This document shows, piece after piece, positions 17,276-25,635 of a DNA stretch of 64,000 nt (its first letter is position 1; each line of letters starts with the position of its first letter). The position numbers and the translations under genes are program-made. Origin of the DNA: Planosporangium flavigriseum (GTDB lineage Bacteria > Actinomycetota > Actinomycetes > Mycobacteriales > Micromonosporaceae); the NCBI RefSeq assembly GCF_011947225.1, contig NZ_JAATVW010000002.1, positions 411,322 through 475,321 of the forward strand, given 5' to 3'. Below the pieces are notes generated by a model, which had not been told where the DNA came from, made no database searches, and worked only from the letters and a program-made list of their open reading frames with translations.

Positions 17276-18139
17276 CAGGGCATCCGACGCGCCCCTACGG
17301 CGCCGCAGCAGGAAGCCGGCGGCCCCGACGACGGCGGCGAGTACCGCCGCACCGCCCACGGTCAGCGGAAGCGCGCTGCTAGCGCTGCTGGCCGGGGTCA
17401 GGGTGACCGCGCGAGCCGGCGCCGTCGTCGCTTGCGGCGCCGCACCGGTTGCCGGGGCCGCACTCGTCGGTGCCGAGGTATGGGCCTCGGTGCCGGCCGC
17501 GCCATCGAATACCACGTCGGAGCACGAGTAGTACGTGTCCGGGGTACTGGAGTTCTGCCAAATGGTGTAGATCAGGTGGCGGCCGGTCTTGCCGGCCGGC
17601 AGCACGCCCCGCATGACGTACGCGCCGTTCGTCAGCGCCGGGTCGGTAGCCGTGAGGAACGGCTTCGACTCCAGGTCGCTCCACCTGAGCGGCCTGGTCG
17701 GGTCGTAGCCGTCCTTCGTCACGTACAGCCGGAAGATGCCCTTGTGCGGGATCGTCTCCCGGTACGTGAACCGGAAGCTCGCCCCGGCGGTCAGCCGGGT
17801 CGCCGGCCAGTCGGCGCGGGCCAGATCAAGCCCCTTGTACGCCGGGAGTCCTCCGCTGCACAGCTTGCCGTCCGGGATCACCTCTCGGTCCCGGCCACCG
17901 ACGTTGGCGACGCGCAGGTTGTCCCACTGCGTGAACGCCAGTGCTCCGCTGATGGCGACCGCGGCCTTGCACGCGGCCGACCGGGCGTTCTGACCGGCGT
18001 CCAGACCGCACGCCACCACCCGGCTGACCGGGTTGTCCAGCGCACCATGGGCCTGGGCCGGCAGCGTCACGAGGCCGGTTCCCAGCAGCGGCGCCACGAC
18101 GACGAGGGCGATCCGGGCGAGCGTGCGCGGTACGGCCAT
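17264..18139 (-). CDS. AA10 lytic polysaccharide monooxygenase with C-terminal membrane anchor
   Basis: A 291-aa chitin- or cellulose-oxidising copper enzyme. The signal peptide ends LPAQA after residue 30, so mature residue 1 is His31 (HGALDNPVSR), as required for the copper histidine brace; the second brace His is in ETIPHKG. GRHLIYTIWQNSSTPDTYYS is typical of the AA10 core. A Thr/Ala/Pro linker (about residues 215-250) leads to one membrane helix and RRRR, so the enzyme stays on the cell surface rather than diffusing away. The ATG at 18139 follows AAAGGAG; an in-frame start 69 nt upstream is rejected. Confidence 0.92.
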   Translation of the reverse strand: MAVPRTLARIALVVVAPLLGTGLVTLPAQAHGALDNPVSRVVACGLDAGQNARSAACKAAVAISGALAFTQWDNLRVANVGGRDREVIPDGKLCSGGLPAYKGLDLARADWPATRLTAGASFRFTYRETIPHKGIFRLYVTKDGYDPTRPLRWSDLESKPFLTATDPALTNGAYVMRGVLPAGKTGRHLIYTIWQNSSTPDTYYSCSDVVFDGAAGTEAHTSAPTSAAPATGAAPQATTAPARAVTLTPASSASSALPLTVGGAAVLAAVVGAAGFLLRRRRGASDALSGE

Positions 18140-18256
18140 CTGGCTGATCTCCTTTGCGTTCGGTCCGGCGGGCAGCACCAGGCCAGCCACCCGTCTGGTA
18201 ACACGCAAACGATCTCTGCGGCGTTCACACGCGCTCGGCGTACCGTCTCACTGCGA

Positions 18257-18300
18257 CTGTCCGAGAGTGACGGTCGGACAGTGTCGGACAACGTCGGACA
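18257..18300. promoter_or_regulatory. Tandem GTCGGACA operator-like repeats upstream of the LPMO gene
   Basis: Three copies of GTCGGACA start at 18273, 18283 and 18293, exactly 10 bp (one helical turn) apart, and an inverted copy TGTCCGA lies at 18258-18264. They sit about 120-160 bp upstream of the LPMO start, between it and the neighbouring gene on the same strand. The even helical phasing suggests a cooperative protein-binding site. Confidence 0.5.
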
Positions 18301-18313
18301 GCACCCGCGACGC

Positions 18314-19120
18314 TCAGAAGATGGCGTCGACGATCTTCTGCGCCTGCGGCTGATGCTGGGCGTACGCGTTCGGAAACGCCGATCGCTGCACCGCCTGGGC
18401 GGCGTCCCCGACGCTCTTCTTCTCCCACCCGGGCACCTTGGCCAGCCGGGCGTAGAAACGGCCGGCGGCGGTCGCCGGGTCCATCAACTCGGCGGCCGTG
18501 CCCCAGCCCTGGCTCGGACGCTGCTGGAACAGGCCGACCGAGTCGAAGTCGGAGCCCACCCCCTCGTTCGGAATGTCCAGCGACTGGGGCACCCGCTTGT
18601 TGGCGAGGTTGCGCAGGCGGGTCTCCTGCAGAACGGTGACGAGCGCGACCACGCTTGCCCGCTTGGGCAGGTTCATCCGCTTGCCGACCTCGACGATGAC
18701 GACCGCGTGGTCCATCTGGTCCTGGTTCAGGCCGGCGACCGGCGCGCGCGTGGCCGGCAGCGCCGCAGCCGCCTGCGCGGCGCCACCCTGCGGTGGAACC
18801 AACAGGCCCACCGCAGGCAACGCGGGCGTCGACGGCGTCGGATCGGGTCGCGCGAACTCACGCGACGCCTGGTCGGCAGCGGCCCGCTCAGCGTCGGTCA
18901 GGACCAGCGATCCCGGATCGGCGGCGGCCAGGCCGACCGGGCGGACGAACGTGTTGATGGCCAGCACACCGATCGTGAGCACCACGGACGACGCCATTAC
19001 CGCCGAAATCCAGGGCCGGACCCTGGACCGCCGGGCGTGCCGGCCCCGACCCGATTTACGGCGCTCGGGCGTGGGCCGGATGCCCGCGACCGTTGGCTCG
19101 TCGTCGGAGTCATGGCGCAT
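18314..19120 (-). CDS. Membrane-anchored lysozyme/transglycosylase-like protein
   Basis: A 268-aa protein with a basic cytoplasmic start (RRKSGRGRHARRSRVRP), one membrane helix (about residues 38-58), an Ala/Pro linker and a C-terminal domain reading VALVTVLQETRLRNLAN ... DFDSVGLFQQRPSQGWGT ... RSAFPNAYAQ. The Glu in LQETRLRN and the GLFQQRPSQGWG segment are typical of a lysozyme-like family frequent in streptomycetes and Micromonosporaceae, probably acting on peptidoglycan; activity is inferred. TAGGTT ends 6 nt before the ATG at 19120, so the transcript is likely leaderless. Confidence 0.75.
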   Translation of the reverse strand: MRHDSDDEPTVAGIRPTPERRKSGRGRHARRSRVRPWISAVMASSVVLTIGVLAINTFVRPVGLAAADPGSLVLTDAERAAADQASREFARPDPTPSTPALPAVGLLVPPQGGAAQAAAALPATRAPVAGLNQDQMDHAVVIVEVGKRMNLPKRASVVALVTVLQETRLRNLANKRVPQSLDIPNEGVGSDFDSVGLFQQRPSQGWGTAAELMDPATAAGRFYARLAKVPGWEKKSVGDAAQAVQRSAFPNAYAQHQPQAQKIVDAIF

Positions 19121-19126
19121 CCGGTC

Positions 19127-19132
19127 AACCTA
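19127..19132 (-). promoter_or_regulatory. -10 element TAGGTT, leaderless start
   Basis: On the minus strand TAGGTT is followed by GACCGG and the ATG at 19120, the same 6-nt spacing seen at six other genes in this window. Confidence 0.5.
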
Positions 19133-19292
19133 GGCAGTGACCTGTTCTGCGGGCCACCTCGCAGACATAGAGGTCGATGAAATCAAACCTAAGTTGTCCT
19201 TAGCCCGGTCATCGGCGTCCGAGCACCGGTTCCGGCCTGCGCTTTTCTTCCGATCAGGGAACGAACGCGACCCCGGCCACGTCAAAGCCGGC

Positions 19293-19721
19293 GTGAAAAG
19301 AATGCGGTTTGTCCTGTCCATAATACTCGCGTGCGGAGCGCTCGCCGGCTGCGCCGGAAGTGGGACGACCACGCCCGCCAACGAGTCCGGAGGACCCTCG
19401 GTGACGAATTCAAGCGCGCAGCCCAACCCGTCCGCCTCCGGCCAGGGGCCGTCCGTGACGCCACCGGGCGGCAAGCCGACGCCGACCCTGCCCGGCGACG
19501 CCGGAGCCAACTCGAGCGGCGCCATGACGCTGACCGGCACGATCACGCCGGGCGTGGAGGCGAACTGTCTGCTGCTCGACGGGTACCTGCTCGTCGGCGG
19601 CCCACGGGAGCAGCTCCGCAGCGGCACCCGGGTCACGGTCACCGGCCGGGTGCAGAAGGACCTGATGACCACCTGCCAGCAGGGCACCCCCTTCGTCGTC
19701 GAGACCGCCAAGCCGGCCTGA
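19293..19721 (+). CDS. Small lipoprotein with OB-fold-like domain
   Basis: A 142-aa predicted lipoprotein. The signal sequence MRFVLSIILACGALAGC carries a lipobox (LAGC), so the mature protein would start at the lipidated Cys and sit on the outer face of the membrane. A Ser/Pro/Gly linker leads to a beta-rich domain (LTGTITPGVEANCLLLDGYLL ... GTRVTVTGRVQKD), resembling an OB-fold with two cysteines (ANCL, TTCQ). Function is unknown. GTG at 19293 is taken as the start; the ATG at 19302 is an equal alternative. The frame is open upstream to 19137, but that part does not look coding. Confidence 0.75.
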   Translation: MKRMRFVLSIILACGALAGCAGSGTTTPANESGGPSVTNSSAQPNPSASGQGPSVTPPGGKPTPTLPGDAGANSSGAMTLTGTITPGVEANCLLLDGYLLVGGPREQLRSGTRVTVTGRVQKDLMTTCQQGTPFVVETAKPA

Positions 19722-19730
19722 GCCACAAAA

Positions 19731-19771
19731 CGGGCGGAGCCCGTCCCCGGTCCGGGGACGGGCTCCGCCCG
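19731..19771. terminator. Perfect 20-bp bidirectional terminator
   Basis: CGGGCGGAGCCCGTCCCCGG and its exact complement are separated by a single T, 9 bp after the lipoprotein stop and 37 bp from the subtilase stop on the other strand. It is the longest perfect hairpin noticed in the window. Confidence 0.92.
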
Positions 19772-19808
19772 TACTAGCGCTGACGCGTCAGCTGACGGTA
19801 TCGGCTTG

Positions 19809-22800
19809 TCAGCTGGCGCTGACGCTGTCGATCTGGACGTTGCCGCGGCCGATGACCGCACCCTGGTCTGTCACGACCGTCATCTCACCGAACAGCTGGC
19901 GGCCGGTGGTGGGAGCCACGTTGGCCGTGACTGTGCCGGTGATGGTGGTGGTGGCGCCGTTGGCGAGAACCACCGGCGTGTTCGGCACGTCCACCGAGCC
20001 GAAGGCGGGCGAGTAGAACACGTCGCGGTAGTCGTACGTCGTCGTACCGGCTGGAACCGCGTAGCCGATGATCAAGGCTACGTACGTGCCAGCCGCCGGG
20101 TTGACCAGCGAAACCGCCTCCTCCGAGTCACCGTCGGCGGACTGCCCGACCAGAACGGCACCGTTGGGCGTGAGGTGGAACAGGGCGAGGTCGAGGTCAG
20201 CGGCCTTGTCGCTGGAGTTGCCGATCGAGACGTCGAGCCTCGTCGCGTTCGCCGGGACCTGGATCCGAACCTGCTTGTTCTCGTGGTTGGCGATGGTCGG
20301 GGTGGAGCTGAACGCGCTGCCGAGCGGGCCGCCCTTGCCGGTCACGTTGACCGGCCCGAAGTTGTTCTTCGCGGTCCAGGTGGCCGCGGTCGACTGGCCG
20401 CGGGTGGCGTTCGCGATGTGGAACACCGCCGGGTCCACCGTCACACCCTGGACCTGAGCGGCCAGCTGGAACGGGTTGTTCAGCACCGGCGAGGTACGGC
20501 GGGACTCGACCTCGATCTCCCAGACGCCCGGCGTCGGGTTCTGGTAGTCCCGCTCCTGCGGGTTGCAGCCGTCCGTGGAGAAGTTGGTGTAGCAGGCGAG
20601 GCTCGAGGTGCTCTCGACCGGAACGCCGTACGGGTCGAACGCGATGAACCGCGTCTGCGATCCGGTCGCGATGCCCGACAGGTTCACCTGCAGCGCCGCC
20701 GCACCCGCCGGCACCGTGACGAAGAAGGACTTGAACGAGTTGCGGTCGACGGATCCCGAGGTCGCGAAGGAGTACGTCGGCGCCTTGGTCTCGTTTCCGA
20801 CAACGACGGTGTTGAGGATCTCGAAGTCCGCGACGGCCGTCTTCGGGTCGTCGACCACCAGCTTGGCGCTGTGCACGCCGGCGCCGGCCTCGGCCTCGAT
20901 CTCGATCGTCACGGTCTTGTTCAGCGGCAGGTCGATCGACCGGTCCGACTTGAACGTGCCGTCGTTGCCGACCCAGCGGAGGTTGTGCTTGATCTCCTTG
21001 TTCGGACCGCTCGTACGGGTCAGCTTGATCCGGTACCTCTTGTCCTGACCGGCCTTCTGGCCGCCCTTGCCAGCGGCGCACCGGTTGTAGATGCCGGTAC
21101 CCCGGTTGGGGGTGGCCAGGAAGCCGGACAGCTCGGTGCAGACCGGCGCGTCAATCGTGAAGCTGTTGGTCTCGATCGGCTTGCCCTTGAGCAGGTCCCA
21201 TGCGCCGTTGACGTCGAACATGCCGTTGCCCTGCGCGTGCACCGGGACGTCCGCGATCGGCTTCGCCGACGTGTAGATCGCCCGCCGCATGGCCGCCGGA
21301 GTGACGCCCTTGTGGTTCGCGAAGGCCGCCGACAGCAGCAGCGCTGCCGCACCGGTCGCCTGCGGAGAGGCCATCGAGGTGCCGTTGAGCATCGAGTAGC
21401 CCGGCGGCAGCTGGTAGCCGGCCTGGGCGACCGGGCCACCGGGCTGCCACAGCGGCGTGGTCGAAATCGCCGAACCGGGGGCGGCGATGTTCGGCTTGAA
21501 ACCGCCGTCCTCGCGCGGACCGCGCGAGGAGAAGTTGAACAGGTTGTTGGCCTTGCGCACGACCGAGCCGTAGTTCGCCAGCCAGGTGTCCTTGCTGACG
21601 GACGCGGCGACGCTGACCACGTCGGTGGCCACCGACGGGTCGCCGACGGTGTTCACGCCCGGGCCGGAGTTGCCGGCCGAGATGAACATCTGAACGCCGT
21701 TGTCGTTGATGAGCCGGTTGTACAGAACAGCGCGGGCGTTGCTGCCGTCGTTGAGCGCCGGCAGGCCGCCGATCGACATGTTGACGACGTCGACGTGGCG
21801 GTTGAGCACGAGTTCCCGCATGCCCTCGTACAACGCGACTGCGGTGCAGCCGCCATCCCAGGAGCAGGCGCGGGCGGACACGATCTTGGCACCGGGGGCG
21901 GCGCCGTTGAAGTTCGGGTTGCCGAGCATGTTGTACGCCGCGGTGATACCCGCGACGTGCGTGCCGTGCTGCGCCTCGACGATGCCGATGTTGACGAAGT
22001 CGGCGAAGGCGTCGTCCTTCTCGTTGCCCGGCGTGAGGTCGACGTGCTTGCGGTACTCGACGACGAACGGCATCTGGTCGCGCACCGCGGTGTCCGCGCG
22101 GTCGGTGCCGAAGTGGCCGATGTCGCGCTTCTCCTTGAATGGCCGCATCACCGGGTCGTCGCTGAAGTCGTTGTTCTGGTTGGCGTCGACACGGATGTCG
22201 CCGGTCGCCGGGTCGTAGAGAATGCCGAACCTGTCGGCGGTGTCGCCGTCGCGATTGACGTCACCACCCACCTCGCCCACGGCGATCGACTCGTCGAACT
22301 GGGCAAACCTGTAGTCGGCGGGGTTCGCCCCCGCCGGGAGCTTCCAGCCAGCGCCAGCGGCGGCGAACGACTGGTCCATCTTCAGCCAGGTACCGTCGTC
22401 ATCGGCGATGGGATCCGTGGCGGTGAACCAGTCAACGATCTTGTCTTCACCCGTCGAGGTCTTCTGCAGCGACGGGTGGTCCAGGTCGACGCCGGAGTCC
22501 ATGATGCCGATCGTCACGCCGCGGCCATCCCACTTGGGGTGCGCCTTCACGAAGGCGACGGCGCCGGTCTCGTTCGTCGGCATGTAGGGGTTCGCGGCCG
22601 GCGTGTCCTTGCCCGGGCCGGTCACGGGAGACTGCTTCGCGCTCGCGTCCGCGGGCCGCGACTCGGGGTCAGTCTTCGGCAGCGGGATCGACTCATTGAG
22701 GCCGACCGCCACGATGCCGGGGACCTTCGCAGCCTTCCGCACGGCCGAGGTCGGCAGGGTGGCCCGCACGTAGCCGTCGGCCTCCTCCTTGGCGACCTTG

Positions 22801-23078
22801 CCACCGAGCTTCTTCAGGTCGGACGCGACATTCTTGGCCTTGCCCTTGTCGGTGGCCACCATGACCGTGACCTGCTGCTCACCCTTTGCCTCCGCCTGGG
22901 CGAGCAACTGCTCGTCGTGCGAGCCCAACTTGTCGGCGGTAGCCTTAGGCGCATCGGACTGTGTGGACGGGTCGGCGTTCGCGGTGGCGACGCCCGCCAG
23001 TGAAATGGCACCTGTCGCCAGCACTGACGCGAAGAGGCCAGCGGAGAACCGCCGACCCCATGTGCGACTTCGACTCAC
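19809..23078 (-). CDS. Secreted subtilisin-like serine protease (S8)
   Basis: A 1,089-aa exported protease. Signal peptide residues 1 to about 35 (TANA), an inhibitor-I9-like prodomain (about 50-130, QVTVMVATDKGKAKNVAS), then the S8 catalytic domain with Asp194 (GIMDSGVD), His371 (QHGTHVAG), Asn470 (FISAGNSGPG) and Ser568 (LNGTSMASP). Between Asp and His lies an insertion of about 175 residues. After residue 640 come several beta-sandwich modules ending in a predicted jelly-roll (TNVAP-type C-terminus). The GTG at 23078 has a strong GGAGGA; an in-frame ATG 63 nt upstream does not. It probably degrades extracellular protein. It shares a terminator with the lipoprotein gene. Confidence 0.95.
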   Translation of the reverse strand: MSRSRTWGRRFSAGLFASVLATGAISLAGVATANADPSTQSDAPKATADKLGSHDEQLLAQAEAKGEQQVTVMVATDKGKAKNVASDLKKLGGKVAKEEADGYVRATLPTSAVRKAAKVPGIVAVGLNESIPLPKTDPESRPADASAKQSPVTGPGKDTPAANPYMPTNETGAVAFVKAHPKWDGRGVTIGIMDSGVDLDHPSLQKTSTGEDKIVDWFTATDPIADDDGTWLKMDQSFAAAGAGWKLPAGANPADYRFAQFDESIAVGEVGGDVNRDGDTADRFGILYDPATGDIRVDANQNNDFSDDPVMRPFKEKRDIGHFGTDRADTAVRDQMPFVVEYRKHVDLTPGNEKDDAFADFVNIGIVEAQHGTHVAGITAAYNMLGNPNFNGAAPGAKIVSARACSWDGGCTAVALYEGMRELVLNRHVDVVNMSIGGLPALNDGSNARAVLYNRLINDNGVQMFISAGNSGPGVNTVGDPSVATDVVSVAASVSKDTWLANYGSVVRKANNLFNFSSRGPREDGGFKPNIAAPGSAISTTPLWQPGGPVAQAGYQLPPGYSMLNGTSMASPQATGAAALLLSAAFANHKGVTPAAMRRAIYTSAKPIADVPVHAQGNGMFDVNGAWDLLKGKPIETNSFTIDAPVCTELSGFLATPNRGTGIYNRCAAGKGGQKAGQDKRYRIKLTRTSGPNKEIKHNLRWVGNDGTFKSDRSIDLPLNKTVTIEIEAEAGAGVHSAKLVVDDPKTAVADFEILNTVVVGNETKAPTYSFATSGSVDRNSFKSFFVTVPAGAAALQVNLSGIATGSQTRFIAFDPYGVPVESTSSLACYTNFSTDGCNPQERDYQNPTPGVWEIEVESRRTSPVLNNPFQLAAQVQGVTVDPAVFHIANATRGQSTAATWTAKNNFGPVNVTGKGGPLGSAFSSTPTIANHENKQVRIQVPANATRLDVSIGNSSDKAADLDLALFHLTPNGAVLVGQSADGDSEEAVSLVNPAAGTYVALIIGYAVPAGTTTYDYRDVFYSPAFGSVDVPNTPVVLANGATTTITGTVTANVAPTTGRQLFGEMTVVTDQGAVIGRGNVQIDSVSAS

Positions 23079-23403
23079 GTTTTTCCTCCGGGGGGAACGC
23101 TGCCCTGGGCATAGGGCACGTTGGTCCGCATCCTTCCGCAAGGGCGGCCATCTTTGTCACTAGGCGATTCGACGTTGTAATCCGGTCGTGACTTTTCGAT
23201 ATGGCGATTGCCCACTTCGCATCTTGCCGCCCACAATGCGTCATAGGCCCTGGCCGAGCCGGGGCGCATTGATCCCCCGTTTAGACATTTCCGAGTAGGG
23301 GCACCCCATCCGGAGGCTGCGCCGACCCTATCCACGCCCTTCGGATTGGACAGCACACGGGTTAGCTGGCCAATCCGGCGTCGCACCGTACAGGGGAGAG
23401 TTC
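23079..23403. other. Divergent promoter region, no gene seen
   Basis: 325 bp between the subtilase (minus) and the diacylglycerol-kinase-like gene (plus). It is visibly less GC-rich than its flanks near 23150-23300, as expected for promoters. No open frame with family resemblance, hairpin or palindrome stands out. Confidence 0.4.
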
Positions 23404-24291
23404 ATGCTGGTTGTCACGAACGAACTCGCAGGGCGTACCGAAGCGGAGGCCGTCAACGAGGTCACCGCCGAACTCGGCGGAGAGTCCGCGGTCGAGGTGA
23501 TCACCTGCCGCCAGGATTCCGACCTGGAATCGTTGCTGGACCGGCGGGCAGGCCGCACGGTGGTGGTCGTCGGCGGCGATGGTTCCCTACACACTCTGCT
23601 CAGGCACCTGTGGCGGCGCGGCGAAGCTGCCGACTGCACGGTCGGCCTGGTGCCACTGGGTACCGGCAACGACTTCGCCCGCGGGGTCGGCATCCCCCTC
23701 GACCACCGCGAGGCCGCCCGCCTGGTCCGCACCGGCCAGCCCCGACCCGTCGACCTCATCGTCGACGACACCGACGGGGTGACCGTCAACGCCGTCCACG
23801 TCGGCGCGGGCGCCGAAGCCGCGATGCTGGCGCGGCCCTGGAAACGCCGCCTGCGTACGGCAGCCTTCCCGCTCGGCGCGATCGCGGCCGGTTTCTCGGT
23901 CGACGGCTGGCGGCTGCGGATCGAGGTGGACGGCAAGCTGGTAACGAGCGGCAAGCGCAAGGTACTGATGGCCGGGCTGTCGAACGCGCCATCGATCGCG
24001 GGCGGCTCCGCGCAGCTTGGCCCCGGCGCCGACCCGACCGACGGGCAGATAGAGATCACCGTGTCACTGGCGACCGGTCGGCTCGCACGCCTCGGGTACT
24101 CCCTGGCGCTGCTGCGCGGCCGCCATCCGGAGCGCTCCGACGTCATTAACCTCTCCGGCACCACCGCGACGATCAGCGGCAGCCCATTCCACGTCAACGC
24201 AGACGGGGAACTGAACGGCCCGGTACGACGGCGCGAGTGGCGAGTCGTGCCCGGCGCCTGGCGGTGTGTCCTACCTGACGTGGCCGGCTAA
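23404..24291 (+). CDS. Diacylglycerol kinase-family lipid kinase
   Basis: A 295-aa protein of the DagK/YegS family, which phosphorylates diacylglycerol or a related lipid (or sphingosine-like substrate) at the membrane. It has the catalytic glycine-rich loop VVVGGDGSLHTLL (GGDGT in most relatives, Ser here) and the diagnostic PLGTGNDFARGVGIP. The C-terminal beta-sandwich ends NADGELNGPV, matching the family DGE motif. The ATG at 23404 follows AGGGGAGA. It stands alone and converges on a small GntR gene 6 bp away. Confidence 0.9.
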   Translation: MLVVTNELAGRTEAEAVNEVTAELGGESAVEVITCRQDSDLESLLDRRAGRTVVVVGGDGSLHTLLRHLWRRGEAADCTVGLVPLGTGNDFARGVGIPLDHREAARLVRTGQPRPVDLIVDDTDGVTVNAVHVGAGAEAAMLARPWKRRLRTAAFPLGAIAAGFSVDGWRLRIEVDGKLVTSGKRKVLMAGLSNAPSIAGGSAQLGPGADPTDGQIEITVSLATGRLARLGYSLALLRGRHPERSDVINLSGTTATISGSPFHVNADGELNGPVRRREWRVVPGAWRCVLPDVAG

Positions 24292-24297
24292 TCGGGG

Positions 24298-24519
24298 CTA
24301 GTCGCGCTCGGTGACGAATACCCCGACGCCTTGATGCCCTTCTAGAACACCGAGCAGCTGCAGATTGTCGGTCACTTTGCGGATGGTGGCAGCGCTTACG
24401 CCGTACTGCGCGGCGAGTTCACGCGGGGTCGGCAGCTTGAATCCGGCCGGCCACTCGCTTCGGGCCACCTTGCCCTGAATGTCTTCCATGATCGCGCGGT
24501 AGTCGTATCGGACGGGCAC
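24298..24519 (-). CDS. Short GntR-family regulator (winged helix only)
   Basis: A 73-aa DNA-binding protein consisting of the GntR winged helix-turn-helix alone: YDYRAIMEDIQGKVA, LPTPRELAAQYGVSAATIRKV and the wing GVLEGHQGVGVFVTERD. No effector domain follows, so it resembles the short GntR proteins of actinobacterial regulatory pairs. The GTG at 24519 was chosen because GGGGAG lies 6 nt before it; longer in-frame starts reach 24606. It diverges from a small CxC-type gene 180 bp away; such pairs are common in related genomes, suggesting the two are linked. Confidence 0.85.
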   Translation of the reverse strand: MPVRYDYRAIMEDIQGKVARSEWPAGFKLPTPRELAAQYGVSAATIRKVTDNLQLLGVLEGHQGVGVFVTERD

Positions 24520-24700
24520 GTCAACTCCCCAGCTCGGCAGGCAGAGGTACGGCGAGGTTTCCATTCGGGTCCGGGGTTGGAGCCCCCCGGCCGTTGCAGC
24601 CATCACCCCAGCTCATACGCAACTCCCCGGGGGCGAACCACTTCCGCCCCGGACCCTCCGTTCAGTTCTGGATCCTCCGGCGCACAGGGAAGGCCCGGCA

Positions 24701-24901
24701 GTGGACCAGCGCGACATCAGCGACATGCTCCGGCGACACCGGCGACAGAAGTGGCGGCCGTGGCGCTGCCGGTGCGGATTCCGGCACCCCTGCCCACCAC
24801 GCCTGCTAGCGCAGGAGAAGCAGGTAAAGCTGGACACGAGAGCGCGCATGGAAGTCGTCATGGAGCAGCTACGCAGACAGGCCGGCCAGGAGGGTTCGTG
24901 A
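24701..24901 (+). CDS. Small conserved-type protein with CxCG motif
   Basis: A 66-residue basic protein: MDQRDISDMLRRHRRQKW, then WRCRCGFRHPCPP, then a helical Arg/Gln-rich end. The three cysteines (CRCG...PCP) could bind a metal. Short proteins of this shape occur next to GntR regulators in Micromonosporaceae as I recall them; function unknown. The GTG at 24701 follows AGGGAAGG at the right distance. It is divergent from the GntR gene. Confidence 0.6.
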   Translation: MDQRDISDMLRRHRRQKWRPWRCRCGFRHPCPPRLLAQEKQVKLDTRARMEVVMEQLRRQAGQEGS

Positions 24902-24936
24902 GCGAGTGAGACGGTCGTGCTTCGTATCCTCACCGG

Positions 24937-25181
24937 GTGGCTGGCAAGGCGACCCGGACGGTGCCGGTTGACCTGCTCCCCCACCTCCGCCGGGCGCGTT
25001 CTCCCCATGATTACGGACATCTCGCTGGTCACCGTGTACTGCCTCGACCGCCAAGGGCGTGACGTTCCTGCAGGAGCCGTCGGACCGCCCGTACGGCGTC
25101 GAGGCCGTCATGCGCGACAACGCAGGTAACTGGCTGGTCCTCGTGGAGCCGAAGGAGTTCACCCCAGGGGACTTTGCCTGA
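24937..25181 (+). pseudogene. Deletion scar of an AraC regulator - VOC (glyoxalase-like) gene pair
   Basis: Three pieces lie end to end. At 24937-25000 a GTG start reads MAGKATRTVPVDLLPHLRRA, the first 20 residues of an AraC-type regulator. At 25007-25048 an ATG reads MITDISLVTVYCLD, the N-terminus of a VOC/lactoylglutathione-lyase-like protein. At 25050-25181, in another frame, AKGVTFLQEPSDRPYGVEA and NWLVLVEPKEFTPGDFA give the C-terminus of the same VOC family, ending at a TGA. The regulator body and about 80 central VOC codons are missing. Two deletions in a former operon explain this. No functional product is expected. Confidence 0.7.
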
Positions 25182-25183
25182 CG

Positions 25184-25489
25184 TCACGCTAGGCCGCGGC
25201 TCCTGGCCAGCGCCTCGACGGCGTCCTTGGCCTCCTTGAGGCCGGCGCCGGTCGCATCCCGGTACGCCTTGATGGCTTGGATCTTGCGGCCGGCCTCCAG
25301 TTCGCGCACCACCTCGGGCAGCTCCGGCTGCTTGTCCACGACGCCGAGATGATCCATGACCAGCTGGAGCCTGCGCTCGATCACGGCCAGCCGCCTCGTC
25401 CTTCTCGACTCCTCCTTGGCGAGCGCCGACAGCGAGAGCGAGAACCCCAACACCGCGACCAGTAGCACGAGAATCAGCGCCGCATCCAC
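25184..25489 (-). CDS. Membrane-anchored protein with ribosomal L7/L12 C-terminal-like domain
   Basis: A 101-aa protein: an N-terminal membrane helix (residues 2-24, DAALILVLLVAVLGFSLSLSAL), a basic coiled segment, then GRKIQAIKAYRDATGAGLKEAKDAVEALA, which matches the C-terminal domain of ribosomal protein L7/L12 (KxxVIKxxRxxTGLGLKEAKxxVE). In L7/L12 that surface recruits translation GTPases; here it is tethered to the membrane, so its role is unknown. The GTG at 25489 is the only reasonable start. It abuts the VOC remnant on the opposite strand. Confidence 0.8.
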   Translation of the reverse strand: MDAALILVLLVAVLGFSLSLSALAKEESRRTRRLAVIERRLQLVMDHLGVVDKQPELPEVVRELEAGRKIQAIKAYRDATGAGLKEAKDAVEALARSRGLA

Positions 25490-25635
25490 GATTTACCATC
25501 CAACCATATAAGTACTTCGATCAATCTCCTGGGAGCAACTGATCGACCGGCGTTTCATTGACGTCTTCCATTCCTTCGATCCATGTGATCCGCTACAAAC
25601 ACACGCGACACCAGCACCACTGGGTGGAGGAAGAC

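Noticed and set aside
19806..23003. A 1,065-codon open frame antisense to the subtilase gene
   Set aside because: Arg/Val/Asp-rich shadow of high third-position GC; the opposite strand carries an intact catalytic triad.
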